From: Hypomyces perniciosus
Lineage: Eukaryota > Ascomycota > Sordariomycetes > Hypocreales > Hypocreaceae
Reading direction: 5' to 3'
Length of the DNA stretch: 64,000 nt
NCBI GenBank assembly: GCA_008477525.1
Contig: SPDT01000006.1
Coordinates: forward strand, 4,305,501-4,369,500
The notes beneath the pieces were generated by a model. The model ran no database searches. It had not been told where the DNA came from and saw only the letters and a program-made list of their open reading frames with translations. Positions 1 to 11,923 of this stretch are shown piece by piece; positions within the stretch are counted from its first letter, which is position 1; each line of letters opens with the position of its first letter. A program made the position numbers and the translations under genes.

Positions 1-3000
1 GTTATCGACGAATATGCAAGGAATTGCCAAAATGCGGAAGATTCCGCTCGCTATCTGGATCACTTGCAGCGCATCGTAGAGTCTGATCGTCCCTCAGCAT
101 ACAGAGATCTCGTCACCTTCGTTCAGCGCGCGAGAACGCAATGTCAACAACTAATCCATTTGTTCCGCGATCATGGAAAAGTTTCTCATAGCAAGCTCCC
201 TGTTCTGCCGGTCGTGGTACAGGGAGAGGCAGAGGCAGGCCCCAGCGCATTCTCAATCGCCACTGCTGAAAAGTGTGTCAGTGATGATTATGAGAGGCTG
301 AAAAAGATTATGCCTCCGGGCCAACGGTTGATTGCTGGTCAGCAATTGGCTGAGGCCCGCGAAGTCACAATGCTGGCAATCGAAGAAGCTAAGACTTTCA
401 AGGAGGCTCGTGACGTGAGAATCAAGGCTGGCGCAGCTTGTGCCATGGTCGCCATGAAGCTCTTGCCTAAGAAACCTAGTCCATTAATCAAGGGCATTAT
501 GGATTCTGTCAAGACAGAGGAAAACCAGCTGCTTCAGAGCCGCTCATCAGAGACAATCGCCAAACTCGTGCAGCTCTTCACGGAGAAGGGAAGGCGAGGG
601 CCGGCAGACAAAGTTGTTGCCAACCTGGTCAAGTTCTCTTGCGTCGAAGTTGCTGAGACTCCGGAGTTCCCTGTCCACGCTAGTAAGACTAGTTGTATTC
701 TTTCCATGCAGAAGGAAGAGGACAGAGTTGATCATCCGGATGCTGCCAAATGGGCCAAGGAGGCCAAAGCTGCCCGCATCACCCGAAGAGGTGCTAAGGA
801 AGCGCTTGAAATTCTTTCCAAGACCTATGGTGCAAATCTTCTTGAGACTGTTCCCAGTCTACGAGGCTTCATGCAGGATTCGCTGGTTAAGGCCTTCACT
901 GGAGATCTGCCAGCTGAAGCTCGTGATCCAGAGCAGACATTTGGTCAGGAGATTGTTGATGCTATGTCCGTTATTAGGACACTGACTCCTACCTTGGACA
1001 AAGCTCTTCACTCATTCGTCATGGAGATGATGCCACTCGTTATCAAAGCCCTGCACTCCGACCTTTCTGTTTTCCGTTACATGGCTGCCAAATGTCTGGC
1101 TACTATATGCAGTGTTATTACTGTAGAAGGAATGACGGCGCTGGTTGAGAAGGTTCTGCCATCGATTAACAACCCGCTTGACCTCAACTTCCGCCAAGGC
1201 GTAATCGAAGCCATTTATCATTTGATTGCAGTCATGGGCGACGCCATCCTCCCATATGTCATCTTTCTCATTGTACCTGTACTTGGTCGGATGAGCGATT
1301 CAGACAATGAAATCCGTCTAATTGCGACGACGTCGTTCGCAACACTGGTCAAGCTGGTGCCACTTGAGGCTGGTATTCCTGATCCACCTGGTCTTTCCGA
1401 GGAACTTTTGAAGGGTCGAGATAGAGAGCGAACCTTTATTGCTCAGCTCCTCGACCCGAAAAAGGTTAAGCCATTCAAGATCCCCGTGGCAATCAAAGCG
1501 GAGCTTCGGTCTTATCAACAAGAAGGTGTTAACTGGCTTCATTTCCTCAATAAATACCATCTGCACGGCATTCTTTGTGACGACATGGGTCTTGGTAAGA
1601 CATTACAGACAATCTGCATTGTGGCGAGTGATCATCACCAGCGACAAGAAGAATTTGCGAAGACACAGGCTCCAGACGTGAGGCGATTACCGTCCCTGAT
1701 AGTCTGCCCCCCAACCCTTTCGGGACACTGGCAACAGGAGCTCAAGGCGTACGCGCCATTCCTCAGCGTCACTGCATATGTCGGGCCCCCAGCGGAGCGA
1801 AAAGCAATGAAAGACAAGCTTGGCGAAACCGACATCGTCATCACTTCGTATGACGTCACCCGAAACGATTCCGACTTGCTGGAGAAGTATAGCTGGAATT
1901 ACATTGTGCTGGATGAGGGCCACTTGATCAAGAATCCCAAAGCGAAAATTTCTCAGGCCGTGAAACGATTGGCCAGCAATCATCGACTCATCCTTACCGG
2001 CACGCCGATTCAAAATAACGTGCTGGAGCTTTGGTCATTGTTTGACTTCTTGATGCCCGGCTTCTTGGGTGCAGAAAAGGTGTTTTTGGATCGTTTTGCC
2101 AAACCAATTGCGGCAAGCCGATACAGTAAGGCATCTTCCAAAGAGCAGGAGGCTGGAGCCCTTGCTATCGAAGCGCTTCACAAACAAGTGCTTCCATTCC
2201 TGCTACGCCGCCTCAAGGAGGAAGTACTCAACGACCTACCTCCGAAGATTCTGCAGAACTACTACTGTGATCTGAGTGACTTGCAGAAGAAACTGTTTGA
2301 GGACTTCACTAAGAAACAAGGCAAGAAGATACAGACTGAGGCTGGGCGCGATGACAAGGAGGCCAAACAACACATCTTCCAGGCCTTGCAATACATGCGC
2401 AAACTGTGCAATTCGCCTGCTATGGTGATGAAGCCGGGCAGCGACTTTTACAACGAGACGCAGAAGATCCTGCAGAAACAGGGAACATCAATCGAGGATG
2501 CCCACCACGCGCCGAAACTGACTGCCCTCAAAGATCTTTTGATTGACTGTGGCATTGGTGGCGATGAAGGCGATTCTAACGACCCTCTGTATCAGCCCAT
2601 CAAACCGCACCGTGCGCTGATCTTTTGTCAAATGAAAGAAATGTTGGATATGGTTCAGAACAAGGTTCTCAAGGAAATGCTGCCGTCAGTTTCTTATCTC
2701 CGACTCGATGGCTCGGTCGAGGCGAATAAGAGACAGGACATTGTGAACAAGTTCAACAGCGATCCTTCATACGACGTGCTGCTGCTGACCACCAGCGTCG
2801 GTGGTCTCGGATTGAACTTGACAGGTGCTGATACCGTCATCTTTGTGGAACATGACTGGAATCCACAGAAGGACTTGCAAGCTATGGACCGTGCCCACCG
2901 AATTGGACAGAAGAAGGTTGTCAATGTGTACCGCCTCATTACACGTGGCACCTTGGAGGAGAAGATTTTGAGTCTCCAGCGGTTCAAGATTGACGTCGCC

Positions 3001-3279
3001 TCGACCGTGGTGAATCAGCAGAATGCGGGTCTAGCAACGATGGATACGGACCAGATTCTCGACCTGTTCAACTTGGGTGATTCTGGACCAAGTCTCATAT
3101 CCGACAAGCAGCAGAACAGTATCGAAGGGAGAGAAGAGGACATGGTGGACATTGAAACAGGTGATGTGCTGCGGCAGCCAGGCAAGAAAGCTTGGCTGGA
3201 CGACTTGGGAGAGTTGTGGGATAGCAAGCAGTATGAGGAGAGCTTCGACCTCGATGATTTCATGAAGACGATGGCATGA
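1..3279 (+). CDS. MOT1: MOT1/BTAF1 Snf2-family ATPase, 3' part
   Basis: This is the C-terminal ~1092 residues of a TATA-binding-protein-associated Snf2 ATPase, which removes TBP from DNA using ATP. The reading frame is open from base 1, so the gene starts upstream of the window. The first third is helical, HEAT-like repeat sequence. It is followed by helicase motif I (DDMGLGKT, near 1579-1602), a DEGH box (1912-1923) in place of DEAH, as is typical of Mot1, and then the second RecA-like lobe ending in the Q-x-x-x-RAHRIGQ motif and a GTLEEKI segment. The acidic C-terminal tail (DDLGELWD, then DLDDFMKTMA) also fits Mot1. No intron is needed in this part. Family identity is very clear; the missing N-terminal HEAT region could not be seen. 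Confidence 0.95.
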   Translation, partial: VIDEYARNCQNAEDSARYLDHLQRIVESDRPSAYRDLVTFVQRARTQCQQLIHLFRDHGKVSHSKLPVLPVVVQGEAEAGPSAFSIATAEKCVSDDYERLKKIMPPGQRLIAGQQLAEAREVTMLAIEEAKTFKEARDVRIKAGAACAMVAMKLLPKKPSPLIKGIMDSVKTEENQLLQSRSSETIAKLVQLFTEKGRRGPADKVVANLVKFSCVEVAETPEFPVHASKTSCILSMQKEEDRVDHPDAAKWAKEAKAARITRRGAKEALEILSKTYGANLLETVPSLRGFMQDSLVKAFTGDLPAEARDPEQTFGQEIVDAMSVIRTLTPTLDKALHSFVMEMMPLVIKALHSDLSVFRYMAAKCLATICSVITVEGMTALVEKVLPSINNPLDLNFRQGVIEAIYHLIAVMGDAILPYVIFLIVPVLGRMSDSDNEIRLIATTSFATLVKLVPLEAGIPDPPGLSEELLKGRDRERTFIAQLLDPKKVKPFKIPVAIKAELRSYQQEGVNWLHFLNKYHLHGILCDDMGLGKTLQTICIVASDHHQRQEEFAKTQAPDVRRLPSLIVCPPTLSGHWQQELKAYAPFLSVTAYVGPPAERKAMKDKLGETDIVITSYDVTRNDSDLLEKYSWNYIVLDEGHLIKNPKAKISQAVKRLASNHRLILTGTPIQNNVLELWSLFDFLMPGFLGAEKVFLDRFAKPIAASRYSKASSKEQEAGALAIEALHKQVLPFLLRRLKEEVLNDLPPKILQNYYCDLSDLQKKLFEDFTKKQGKKIQTEAGRDDKEAKQHIFQALQYMRKLCNSPAMVMKPGSDFYNETQKILQKQGTSIEDAHHAPKLTALKDLLIDCGIGGDEGDSNDPLYQPIKPHRALIFCQMKEMLDMVQNKVLKEMLPSVSYLRLDGSVEANKRQDIVNKFNSDPSYDVLLLTTSVGGLGLNLTGADTVIFVEHDWNPQKDLQAMDRAHRIGQKKVVNVYRLITRGTLEEKILSLQRFKIDVASTVVNQQNAGLATMDTDQILDLFNLGDSGPSLISDKQQNSIEGREEDMVDIETGDVLRQPGKKAWLDDLGELWDSKQYEESFDLDDFMKTMA

Positions 3280-3799
3280 ACGAATGGCGCGAGCAAGGCG
3301 CTCTGGCTGCACCCTGGAACCAGGACACGAGGACCATAGGGGCGGCTCTCTTATTTGCTGGAGGGGAAAAGGGGTAATGTGACTTAATTATTCCTATCAA
3401 GGGATTGGGCGGAACACATCAAAATGTGTCTCTTTGGCTTGTACAGTAGATAGATTACCGATCAGTGTGTGTATAAGCATACATTTGAATCTAAAAAATG
3501 GCTTTGATGTATTTGAGTAGTGTTGAAATTTATCGATGCATTGGTTGCTTGTTTTTGGGGGAGGCTTGGAGTTGTGAGATTAGATACGTTGACCCCGCTA
3601 AGCTTCGATGTGTTTCTCTGAAGACCCCCGCCTCAAGCTGAGCTCTTCGATCCTCAAACCATCAAAATCTCTAAGCTTCTCCTCGACCAGCTCTGCTATA
3701 CCGACTATTGTACAGCACATCAATCGAATTTGTTTCCACGTACACATATCTCTTTCTACCTGTGCCAACAGCTTCCGGTAGCTCCCGGCGCTCTTCGCC
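3280..3799. other. Intergenic, MOT1 3' flank and CDC37 promoter
   Basis: No convincing coding sequence. The stretch must carry the MOT1 terminator and the CDC37 promoter and 5'UTR. A minus-strand reading frame near 3598-3801 is only the antisense of the CDC37 leader and start. Confidence 0.6.
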
Positions 3800-5383
3800 A
3801 TGCCTGTCGATTACAGCAAATGGGTATGATGCAACAATTGTCATCTTACTGTGTGGCGATATAGCAACAAATCACTGACACGAGCTGAAATAACTAGGAA
3901 TCGCTAGAGATTAGTGACGATTCCGATATTGAAGTCCACCCCAACGTCGATAAGCGATCTTTCATTCGGGCGAAGCAGAACCAGATTCACCAGGAACGTC
4001 AGCAGAGGAAGAACCGTATCCTAGCACTCAAGTACGAACGCATAATCAACGATGCCTTGTTAAAGCGCATCACGGGTCTCGTAGCGTCTCTCGAGGCCCA
4101 TGCGTCTGAGGTGGCTACTCGAAATCCGGCTGAGGTTGCGTTTAAGGCGGTGATGGAATCGGCTGGAAACCCGAAGGATGACCAACCGCCCCCACGACCC
4201 GAGGGAGTCTTTAGCGATGATCAGCCACTCCCATCATACTCAAGGATGTTGGCGCAACTGTTGGATCAGGTGAACAAGGCTCTCGAAGAGAAGAAGCCGG
4301 ACGATCGGTATACGGCGATGTTGGAGGAGATCCAGGACCATGAGAATAAGATCAAGGAGTTGCAGAAGGAGCAGGCTGAGGAACTCGATAAGCTTGAGAA
4401 GGAGGAGGGCAAAAAGATTACGAGCGACAGTATTCATGACGGATTCAACAGCTCACATGTCAACAAGTCAACGGCCACGGACAAGAAGGACGAGTCCACC
4501 AAGGTCAAGCTCTTGAACCCTAACTTTGCTGCGTCTGCGTCAGGATCCCAATCGCTCTCCAAGACTGACCCAGCTGATGATGACGACGACGAGGCTGAAG
4601 CATCACCGGAGGCTAGGAAGTTTGCGCAGATCAAGTCTAGTGACTACTCGGCTAGCTTGCAGTTCCTGTCACAGCACCCACAGATCTTGACAGAGCGGGA
4701 GACGGATGGATTGCTAGTACTCGCATTTGATGCAGCGCTGGAACGCAAGGATGAGCTATCACGACAAAACGTCCACCAAGCGCTGCTGCTGCAGTACTGC
4801 CGCGCCTTGGGCAAGGATGGTGTCGCGCTGTTCTTCAAGCGCATTACTACCAAGGGCCACCAGGCGCAAGAGGTGTTCTACAAGGACGTTCAGGACACGT
4901 ACATGAGGATCAAGAACCGGTCATTGGAGATTATTGCGGAGCGGGCTAAGGAGCCCCAGGAGGGAGTTGAGCAGATCCAGCTACACGCGGTAGAGCCAGG
5001 AACCACTATCCAAATCAAGATCCCGCCGGCAGATAGCGAGGATCCGGAGGTTCAGGAAGCTCGAGAGATTTTTGATTGCTTCGACCCAGAGATGAAGAAG
5101 GCTTTGGAGTCGGGTGAGCTGGACGAGGTGAACAAAGTGCTTGGCAACATGACGGTAGAGGAAGCGGAAGAACTGATCAATCTCTTCGGAGAGGTAAGTC
5201 AGCTGTGCATGGTTAACCGCCTTTTTGTGAGATCTAATACTAATCGAATTGAACGAATAGGCCAACATTCTTAGCCTCGAGGAACAGATCATTGACGCAA
5301 CAACCGAGGAAGGACAAAAGCAGCTCAAGGAGATGGAAGCTGCCGCGGCGGCGGAGAGCAACTACGCAGGTGATCCTGAATGA
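3800..5383 (+). CDS. CDC37: Hsp90 co-chaperone Cdc37
   Basis: Kinase-targeting co-chaperone of Hsp90. I model three exons: 3800-3823, 3898-5193 and 5261-5383, giving about 480 aa, close to fungal Cdc37. The start MPVDYSKW followed by ESLEISDDSDIEVHPNVDK is the conserved N-terminal kinase-binding region. It contains the Ser in SDDSD that CK2 phosphorylates in known homologues. A coiled coil (residues ~110-140, rich in E/K/L) and the middle Hsp90-binding domain follow. The first exon codes only eight residues before a GTATGA donor; the last intron has a GTAAGT donor and a TTCTAATC-type region before the acceptor. Exon 3 ends in AAAAAESNYAGDPE. Identity is strong; the exon limits are read from splice signals and frame. 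Confidence 0.94.
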
Positions 5384-7291
5384 TGGATCGACAACGTCTG
5401 GGTACTGTTGAGAGAGAGACAATGCGTGGGGATGTCGTGATGCCTGTGAGAAAATATGGCATTATACGAGACTTCAGAGTCGCCCCGGAATCCTTCCGAA
5501 GAGGATGTACGGTATACCTGAGTTACTCGGGTGGTATATATTATCATCGTCCCCCGCAACGCATGCTACGAAGCTCGGAACATCCATACGTGGTGATGTG
5601 AGGTGAAGATAGAGTTGAGGAAGGTTCTGACGATCACGCATGGACCGTTTGAGATCCACGGAGTATTGTCCCTATGGATACCGGCCTGTAGTGGGCAACG
5701 TCATCGTACACCTTCAGAAGTGACAACAACAGGGATTACCACTTACGTCTATGGACTTACGAGTTCAATACTACCACATGCTCCGTAGAAAACATGTGTT
5801 ATCCCCACAAGTATACGCGGCCTTTTTGTGGGGGAGAGGATTGGGTATCGTAAAGCTGGAGAGATTCCGTCAATGGCGTATTGCTATTGCCTATGGGGTA
5901 TTAGGTATATATATACTACGTACATAGACAAAGCAAAGTAGGGGACGTTACACATAGCTACGCTGAAGATGGTCACGACCATGCATAACAAAGCCTGTGG
6001 TAGGATCTCGATAGTACTAGTATTAGTCTCTGGCTGTGTGCGGAATATAAAAAGAACCCTAGCCTTAGGACCTATCCGTTCTACTGCTGTGTTGGGCGAG
6101 TGGCCCATTGAAGGAATGCGATGGCGACCATTGGCAGCCATTTAAGGCTGACGGCTGTTGCTGACTAGTAGTAGTATTGCTATTTCGGTGATGAGTGAAA
6201 AAAAAAATGAACATGATAAATCCGAACATGTGTTAGCAGTATGTACTACAGAGTATTACTCCTAAGTACAAAGTAAGCCTGTCAGCTGTGTTGGGATAAA
6301 AATAGTAGTTCTCTTATCCTGTGACACACGCTGGACACGCCTGCATGAAAGGTGGTGTTGAGGCTGTTGGAGATTGGAGATCTGGAACTGAATGCAAGCC
6401 CGTGGCTGGTGGATGAATTCGCCTCGCACAGCCCCACTGATTGTACGCCGTATCTATTTAGGGACGATGATTGCATGTTTGTACGTATGTAAATCACTCA
6501 AATGAAGATGGCAGATGAAGATGGACAATAGCCATATGGTGATCAGCCTGATGACGTGGAATATCAAGAATGGAGAACTACTTGTTGTCGGGGCAGTAAT
6601 AATCACGATATTTCGTACGAAGTACATCGGGCTGTTATACGAAGTAGATTATGAGTTACTACTACTACTTACTACTCCCTACGGAGTACATAATAGTTGA
6701 TCAATGGTCTCAGATCCTACAGATCATCGATCGAGTCATTGGGTTTTTTTATTTTTTCAACGGCTTGTTTTAGAAAAGTAGTTTGTCACTATCTGAAAAC
6801 TCGATCGTTTCAGTGTGTACTCCGTATCCACACTGCTGACGTCTCTGAGGCGCAGTTCCGCACAGTGGCGGCCCATGCGCGCAGCCTTCTGCCAAAATTG
6901 GACCAACCAGGGGGTGTTAAATGTTTAAGCTTGATAGGGGGATCTGGTACGGAGTACGGAGTTACGGAGCAATACCAAGTAGGCTCTTCCATCATCCATG
7001 GCTTAAGCCGTTTCTTTAACCTCAACATCTTAATTACCACCCTAGTTCTGGCTTCCTGTCTCTCGTTTTGGAAGTCCTTTTCCTCTTTCTTTCTTTCTTT
7101 CTTCTTAACTTTTTCGTAATACCTATTTCCGGATTCTTATCCATCTGATCACTTTGTACTCCGTATTAATCCAGCAACTCCTTGATCGAGCTTGGAGTTG
7201 GTTGATTGCAGGCAGGACTGTCATTCAACAAGCAGAGTGGGATATATTTAAGCCATCAGCTTCAACCTTGAGCCCGGTTTTGAGAAGAAAA
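5384..7291. other. Intergenic 1.9 kb, with GTAC-type motifs
   Basis: Non-coding as far as I can see: all frames are short and lack recognisable domains. It holds the CDC37 3'UTR and the promoter of the PLC-like gene. Copies of the ACTCCGTA/TACGGAGT motif occur near 6663, 6820, 6948-6970 and 7157, and a CTTT-rich tract lies at 7078-7110, shortly upstream of the next start. Confidence 0.6.
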
Positions 7292-8404
7292 ATGTTTCCT
7301 TCCCTGAGTCGAGCTTTGGCTGGAGTCCTGGTAGCTATCGCCAGCGTACGGGCCATGCCCCAGACACCAACAACATCAAGCGCAGCAGCACCATCACCAT
7401 CCAACACCACTTCATCATCCAGCGTTTGCAACAATTCGCCAACGCTATGTGGCCGTCGATACAGCGATATCACCTTCATGGGGGCTCACAACAGCGCCTT
7501 TCTTAGAGATCAAAGCACAGGCAACTCCCTGGCCGGAAACCAGTTCAAAAATGCCACAATCGCGCTTGATGCTGGCATTCGCCTGCTGCAGGCTCAGGTT
7601 CACCTGGAGAACAATGAACTGCGGCTGTGCCACACGTCATGCAGTCTCCTCGACGCAGGGCCGCTGACATCGTGGCTTGCAGCTATCAACAGCTGGATGA
7701 CCCAGCACCCTCAAGATGTCGTCACCATCTTGCTCGTCAACTCGGATAACGTGGACGCCTCTGTGTTTGCGACTGCGTTTCAGTCTTCGGGTCTTTCAAG
7801 GCTTGGATACGCGCCGCCCTCGAAGACGGAGTGGCCGACCTTACAGTCTATGATCGACAGGGGTACGCGGATGGTGTCATTCATCACCAACATCAGGGCA
7901 TCCACCGCAGCGCCGTATCTCTTGCCCGAGTTTGACTACGTCTTTGAAACGCATTTTGAGGTTACCGAGCTCACGGGCTTCAACTGCACACTCGACCGGC
8001 CCTCTGGCGCCGGCACTGCCCTTACTGCCTACTCCAACAGTCTCCTCGGCCTGGTCAATCACTTCAAGTACCAGGCCCTCACGGCTACCATTCTGATTCC
8101 CGATGCGGACAACATCGACATCGCCAACAGCGCTGCTACAACCACTGATGGCAATTTGGGTAGACACCTGCAGCAGTGCAACTCGGAGTGGCAGCGGCGG
8201 CCCAACTTTGTCCTTGTTGACTTCTGGGACAGGGGCAACACACTTCAAGCTGCCGATAACACGAACAATATCAGGGAGATTACAGGCCGGGAGTTAGTAA
8301 ATAGCACCAACAGCAAGAACAGCGGTAGTTCGTGGACGGAGAGCTCAAGGACAGAGCAGGGAGCGCTGATTGCGTTCATCGTGGCCACGCTGTTGATGGT
8401 ATAA
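7292..8404 (+). CDS. Secreted PLC-like phosphodiesterase, probable GPI-anchored
   Basis: Intronless, 370 aa. The first ~21 residues (MFPSLSRALAGVLVAIASVRA) form a signal peptide, followed by a Ser/Thr/Pro-rich linker with many potential glycosylation sites. The rest is a TIM-barrel PLC-like phosphodiesterase X domain: the MGAHNSAF segment (His 66) corresponds to the catalytic His region, and the later LRLCHTSC and HPQDVVTILLVN segments are typical of the fungal family. The C-terminus is Ser/Asn-rich and ends in a hydrophobic tail (GALIAFIVATLLMV), so a GPI anchor is likely. The start at 7292 is chosen because it is the ATG directly before the signal peptide; in-frame sequence upstream has no ATG. 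The substrate is unknown; phosphoinositides or GPI lipids are possible. Confidence 0.85.
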   Translation: MFPSLSRALAGVLVAIASVRAMPQTPTTSSAAAPSPSNTTSSSSVCNNSPTLCGRRYSDITFMGAHNSAFLRDQSTGNSLAGNQFKNATIALDAGIRLLQAQVHLENNELRLCHTSCSLLDAGPLTSWLAAINSWMTQHPQDVVTILLVNSDNVDASVFATAFQSSGLSRLGYAPPSKTEWPTLQSMIDRGTRMVSFITNIRASTAAPYLLPEFDYVFETHFEVTELTGFNCTLDRPSGAGTALTAYSNSLLGLVNHFKYQALTATILIPDADNIDIANSAATTTDGNLGRHLQQCNSEWQRRPNFVLVDFWDRGNTLQAADNTNNIREITGRELVNSTNSKNSGSSWTESSRTEQGALIAFIVATLLMV

Positions 8405-8680
8405 TTGAAAAAAAGAAATTAGAGGGGTCAATCTATCCTGACGATCTCGAGGAAGATCGTCATGGTTTGTGGGTATCATAAATTTTTTCTCTTCTGTCCT
8501 TTTTAGGTGATCATCAGCATATCAGCGAGGCGTTTGGCGGAGAACCAGATTACATGGATGGATGGGCATTTTTGCATACGTATTTTTACAGGAGGTATTT
8601 TTTTAGGACTATTGAGATATCATGGCTATTAGACTTGCTGGTACAAAAGAATGGATTGTTAAATTTTCTGAATACATGCG

Positions 8681-8719
<39 letters not shown>

Positions 8720-9017
8720 GTTGTTGTGAAGGCGCTGAATGACAGTGAATCTGATGACAGACAACAGATGGTGAAAACCAAACCGCCAAATAAATATCTC
8801 GCACATCATCGGAGAACCTAGCCCAGGCTAAACATCTTCCGCCACAACACGCCGGAATCGGGCTCCTTTCATTGCCAACAACTATCAGCCTTGATCTTCA
8901 TAGCTCCCGCGTAATTCACGAAATTGAATGCTCAGGTCATCCATTCGAAGCCACCGCCTCCCGTGGCAGCTTCTCCAACAAACCCGCCGTCAAGCCTTCG
9001 CAACCACCCCCATCGCC
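8405..9017. other. Intergenic with tetranucleotide repeat
   Basis: 3' flank of the PLC-like gene and promoter of the ECM15-like gene. Apart from the TATC microsatellite at 8681-8719 I see no structured element. Confidence 0.6.
8681..8719. repeat. (TATC)n microsatellite
   Basis: About ten uninterrupted TATC units in the 3' flank of the PLC-like gene; non-coding. Confidence 0.95.
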
Positions 9018-9567
9018 ATGGACTATGCTTCTATCCCCACGCCAGCATCGTGCTATGCCGATTTCTGCCTCATTCCTGTAAGTACTGCCTGCACTTACCC
9101 GCTGCTTGAGTGATTGGCTGTTGCTCACGTCTCGAGCACAGATCGGCACAGGCACTGTATCCGTCGCGGAGGAAATTGCAGAGGTGCAGCGCGTTTTGAA
9201 GGCCAGTGGCGTGAAGTATACGATGCACTCTGCCGGGACCACTGTTGGTAAGCTCTTTCTACGGCTTTACGTTATGTGATGGATCAAGTGGACTAAACAG
9301 GGTGTCTGATATCACTTCAGAGGGAAGCTGGAATGATGTCATGACGGTGATTGGCAAGGCCCATGCTGTGGTTCATCAGCGAGGCGTGGTCAGGGTGCAG
9401 TCTTCCATGAGGGTTGGATCGAGGTGAGTCGGACTATATACACACCACACTCTGGGTTGCTGTGTTGGACAAAGCTCATTGATTGGTATTGTAGGACGGA
9501 TAAGAAGCAGACTGCAGAGGAAAAGGTCAAGAGAATCCAAGACCTTTTGGTCCAGGATGGAAAATGA
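9018..9567 (+). CDS. ECM15 / UPF0045 (MTH1187-type) small protein
   Basis: Small ferredoxin-like-fold protein of the UPF0045/thiamine-binding MTH1187-YkoF type, the family of yeast Ecm15. Four exons fit splice signals and frame: 9018-9077, 9142-9247, 9321-9423 and 9495-9567, giving 113 aa. Recognisable family segments are IGTGTVSVAEEIAEVQRVL, the YTMHSAGTTVEGSW strand-turn region that forms the ligand pocket in homologues, and HAVVHQRGVVRVQSSMRVGSRTDK near the end. All introns have GTAAGT, GTAAGC or GTGAGT donors and AG acceptors. Three introns in a 342-nt coding sequence is intron-dense. The biological role in fungi is not known; cytosolic thiamine-type ligand binding is an inference from the family. 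Confidence 0.88.
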
Positions 9568-9783
9568 TAACATCACAAACATATAATGCCACTGCTCATG
9601 GAAAATCATGTTCAAACGTTTAAATCGCTGCTTTTCATTGCCTCCTATGAATTTGGAACTTGGACATAAATCCGTACCTCCCGGTGCCCGAAACCCAACC
9701 CCAGTATTACATAGTACAGGCTACTCATACAAAAAAAAACACCGACAAGGCCCTCCCGTCATTCATTCATACATTACCACTCC

Positions 9784-11182
9784 TCATGCCCGCGTCGTCA
9801 TCTTCTTCTGCGACTTGCGCAGCTCCTTCTCCTTCTCCTTCTCCAGATACTTCTTCTGCGCCTTGGCGTCTAGGCCCTTGAGCTCAGCGTCACGCTTAGC
9901 CTTTCGGGCCTTCTCCTTCTCAATCAGCCGCTCCTCGTTCTTCTCCTCCTCGATGAGCCTCTTGAGCTGGGTAATCATCTGCTCGCGAGTGGCGCGGACC
10001 TTCTTGAGGACCTCGGGGCGGAAGTGGGCGAGTTGCACAAGGGCGTCGGGCAGTCGGAGGAAGTAAGCAAAGAGGGGCACGAGGTTCTCGTACTTGTCGT
10101 TGGACGGCAGACGGTACTTGAGGAAAATGCGCTTGCGCGGGGTGGTCTCGTCCAGCGAAAGGGGCTTGTCGACTGGCTGGTCAGAGATGATGAGGCAGTC
10201 GAATGCGTCGCCAGCAGCCGTGATAGCGTCCACCAGCTCAGGGGTCAGGAAGGTATCGGTGATCTCAGCGCTCTCGCTCATGATGGTCAGCCAGTTGGGC
10301 AGTTTCGAGTTGTCCTTGGTCGCAGTCAAAGAGAGGTCATATCGGTCATTGCGCAGCTTCTGCATGGCCTCCTTGTTGACAATGGCCCAAACGAAACCAT
10401 CATAAGTGCTCTTGCCATCCTTGGTGCGTGACTCGGTGGATCCGGGCAGGGAGGGAACAGTAAGATCCTCCTTGCCGTCAAAGGGGTAGATGGTGGCCTC
10501 GAGGGTCTCCAGGGGCGCAGTGAAAGCGTCGGCGATCAACGAGCCGATAACCTCAGAGTAATGGAGCATGGGGTTGAACCTCTTGGCCAGGGTGATCTTA
10601 ACATCCATGAAGGCGACATTCTGGCGACCAGTGGCGTATGTGGCGAACTCAAAGAGCGACTTCTCCTTGAGCAAAGCATTTTCATCGAAATTAGAGCCCT
10701 GTGTGGGCACACCGCGGAAGCCAACGCTGGCAAACTCGCTCTTCAGGGCTGGCGCATGAGCCTTGATCCACTTCCTCGCCTTGGAGCGGTTGGAGCGCGT
10801 GCCAAAGATGTGGAACAGGAAGATGAAAGCCGTGATGGCGAGGATGAGGCCCTCGGCCTGAAACTCGGACAGTGAGTGGCGCTCGTGGACATTGTACCAC
10901 TTGGTCCATTTCACTTGGCTGGTAGCCTGTGCAGAGGCAGCGCCAGTCAGCGTCGCAGCTTCGGGCGCAGGCTCAGGAACCGGATCGGGGGCTCCAGCAA
11001 AGTCGGCGAAGTCTGTGGAAAGGCGCCAAATCGATGTCATCAGCTTGTCTTGTTGCGCGAAGCCAGATGGCGAGAGGATTGCGCAAGAAGCGCGCGCAAG
11101 ATAACTTACCCGAGTCTGGCTTTGTCGCCGGGGGCTGCGCCGGCTTGGCGCCTCCAAAGAGGTTCTTCAAGACGTCGGCCAT
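9784..11182 (-). CDS. CCDC47-like ER membrane protein (DUF1682)
   Basis: Homologue of CCDC47/calumin, the ER membrane protein of the PAT complex that helps multipass proteins insert at the translocon in animals. Two exons: 11182-11110 and 11012-9784, giving 433 aa; the intron has a GTAAGT donor. After the N-terminal MADVLKNLFGG and a Pro/Ala-rich luminal stretch there is one clear membrane segment (GLILAITAFIFLFHIFG, about residues 80-97). A long cytosolic DUF1682 domain follows (e.g. NPMLHYSEVIGSLIADAF, then FVWAIVNKEAMQKLRNDRYDLSL). The C-terminus is a highly charged Lys/Glu coiled coil (EKEKARKAKRDAELKG through KEKEKELRKSQKK), as in the family. Budding yeast lacks this gene, so its role in filamentous fungi is inferred from animals. 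Confidence 0.88.
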
Positions 11183-11923
11183 GGCTGCTCACTGGTCAAT
11201 GGCTGAGGTTGAGAAGAGGAGAAGAGGATGGCGATTCGGCCAACGTGGAATTTTGGCGTCTTTTGCGGAGGTCACTTCTCCAAATGCGGAGTGGGTCTAG
11301 AGGGTCTGGAGTCCAGCAGCTTCTCTGGGGCTCAACAGCTGGAGATAGGACTCATACTCACTAGCCACATTTATCACATTTATCCAAGTGAATTGACCTT
11401 TGGCTATTTCTACTAGTGACTTCTTTGCAAGACACTGAAGCATGTTTTCAATTCTGTAATACTCCGGGGGTAAACATTCAACACTTGCCGGCAGCTCTCG
11501 AACAATTCATACTTCCTACTGTTGAGATAAAGGACATGCATGGTAGGCTATCAGTGTCGCAATAGAACCCCAGATTATGGAGTCAGCGTATCTCGTGGAT
11601 AAGGGGAGTTGTCCATTTGGTCATTTTTGAGACACTACAGTATACCAAGTATATTTTCAGTTATTTTCAGTTATTCTCATTGTTTTTATACTTTAATTAC
11701 ATGCTACCAATACCACTGTCCATTGCTCTCCAAGTGATATTATACCTCTACTCAATTACGGCAATGTGCTTCGGGTGCCTGACTACGGAACAGGACCTAC
11801 CCTGTGCCGTGTTGCCCCGCCAACAGTCGGCACCATGATCTTCAATCCCAATTTAGGTGACGAGCCGGATCAACTAACAGATGAATGAACAACTCGGAAA
11901 AAAATAGCAGAAAATGAACGAAA
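11183..11923. promoter_or_regulatory. Divergent promoter, CCDC47-like / haspin
   Basis: 741 bp between two head-to-head genes. AT-rich toward the haspin side, with no coding signal and no repeat that I can recognise. Confidence 0.5.

Noticed and set aside
8681..8719. Regular repeats that could suggest a CRISPR-like array
   Set aside because: Four-base tandem units without spacers: a microsatellite in a eukaryotic genome.
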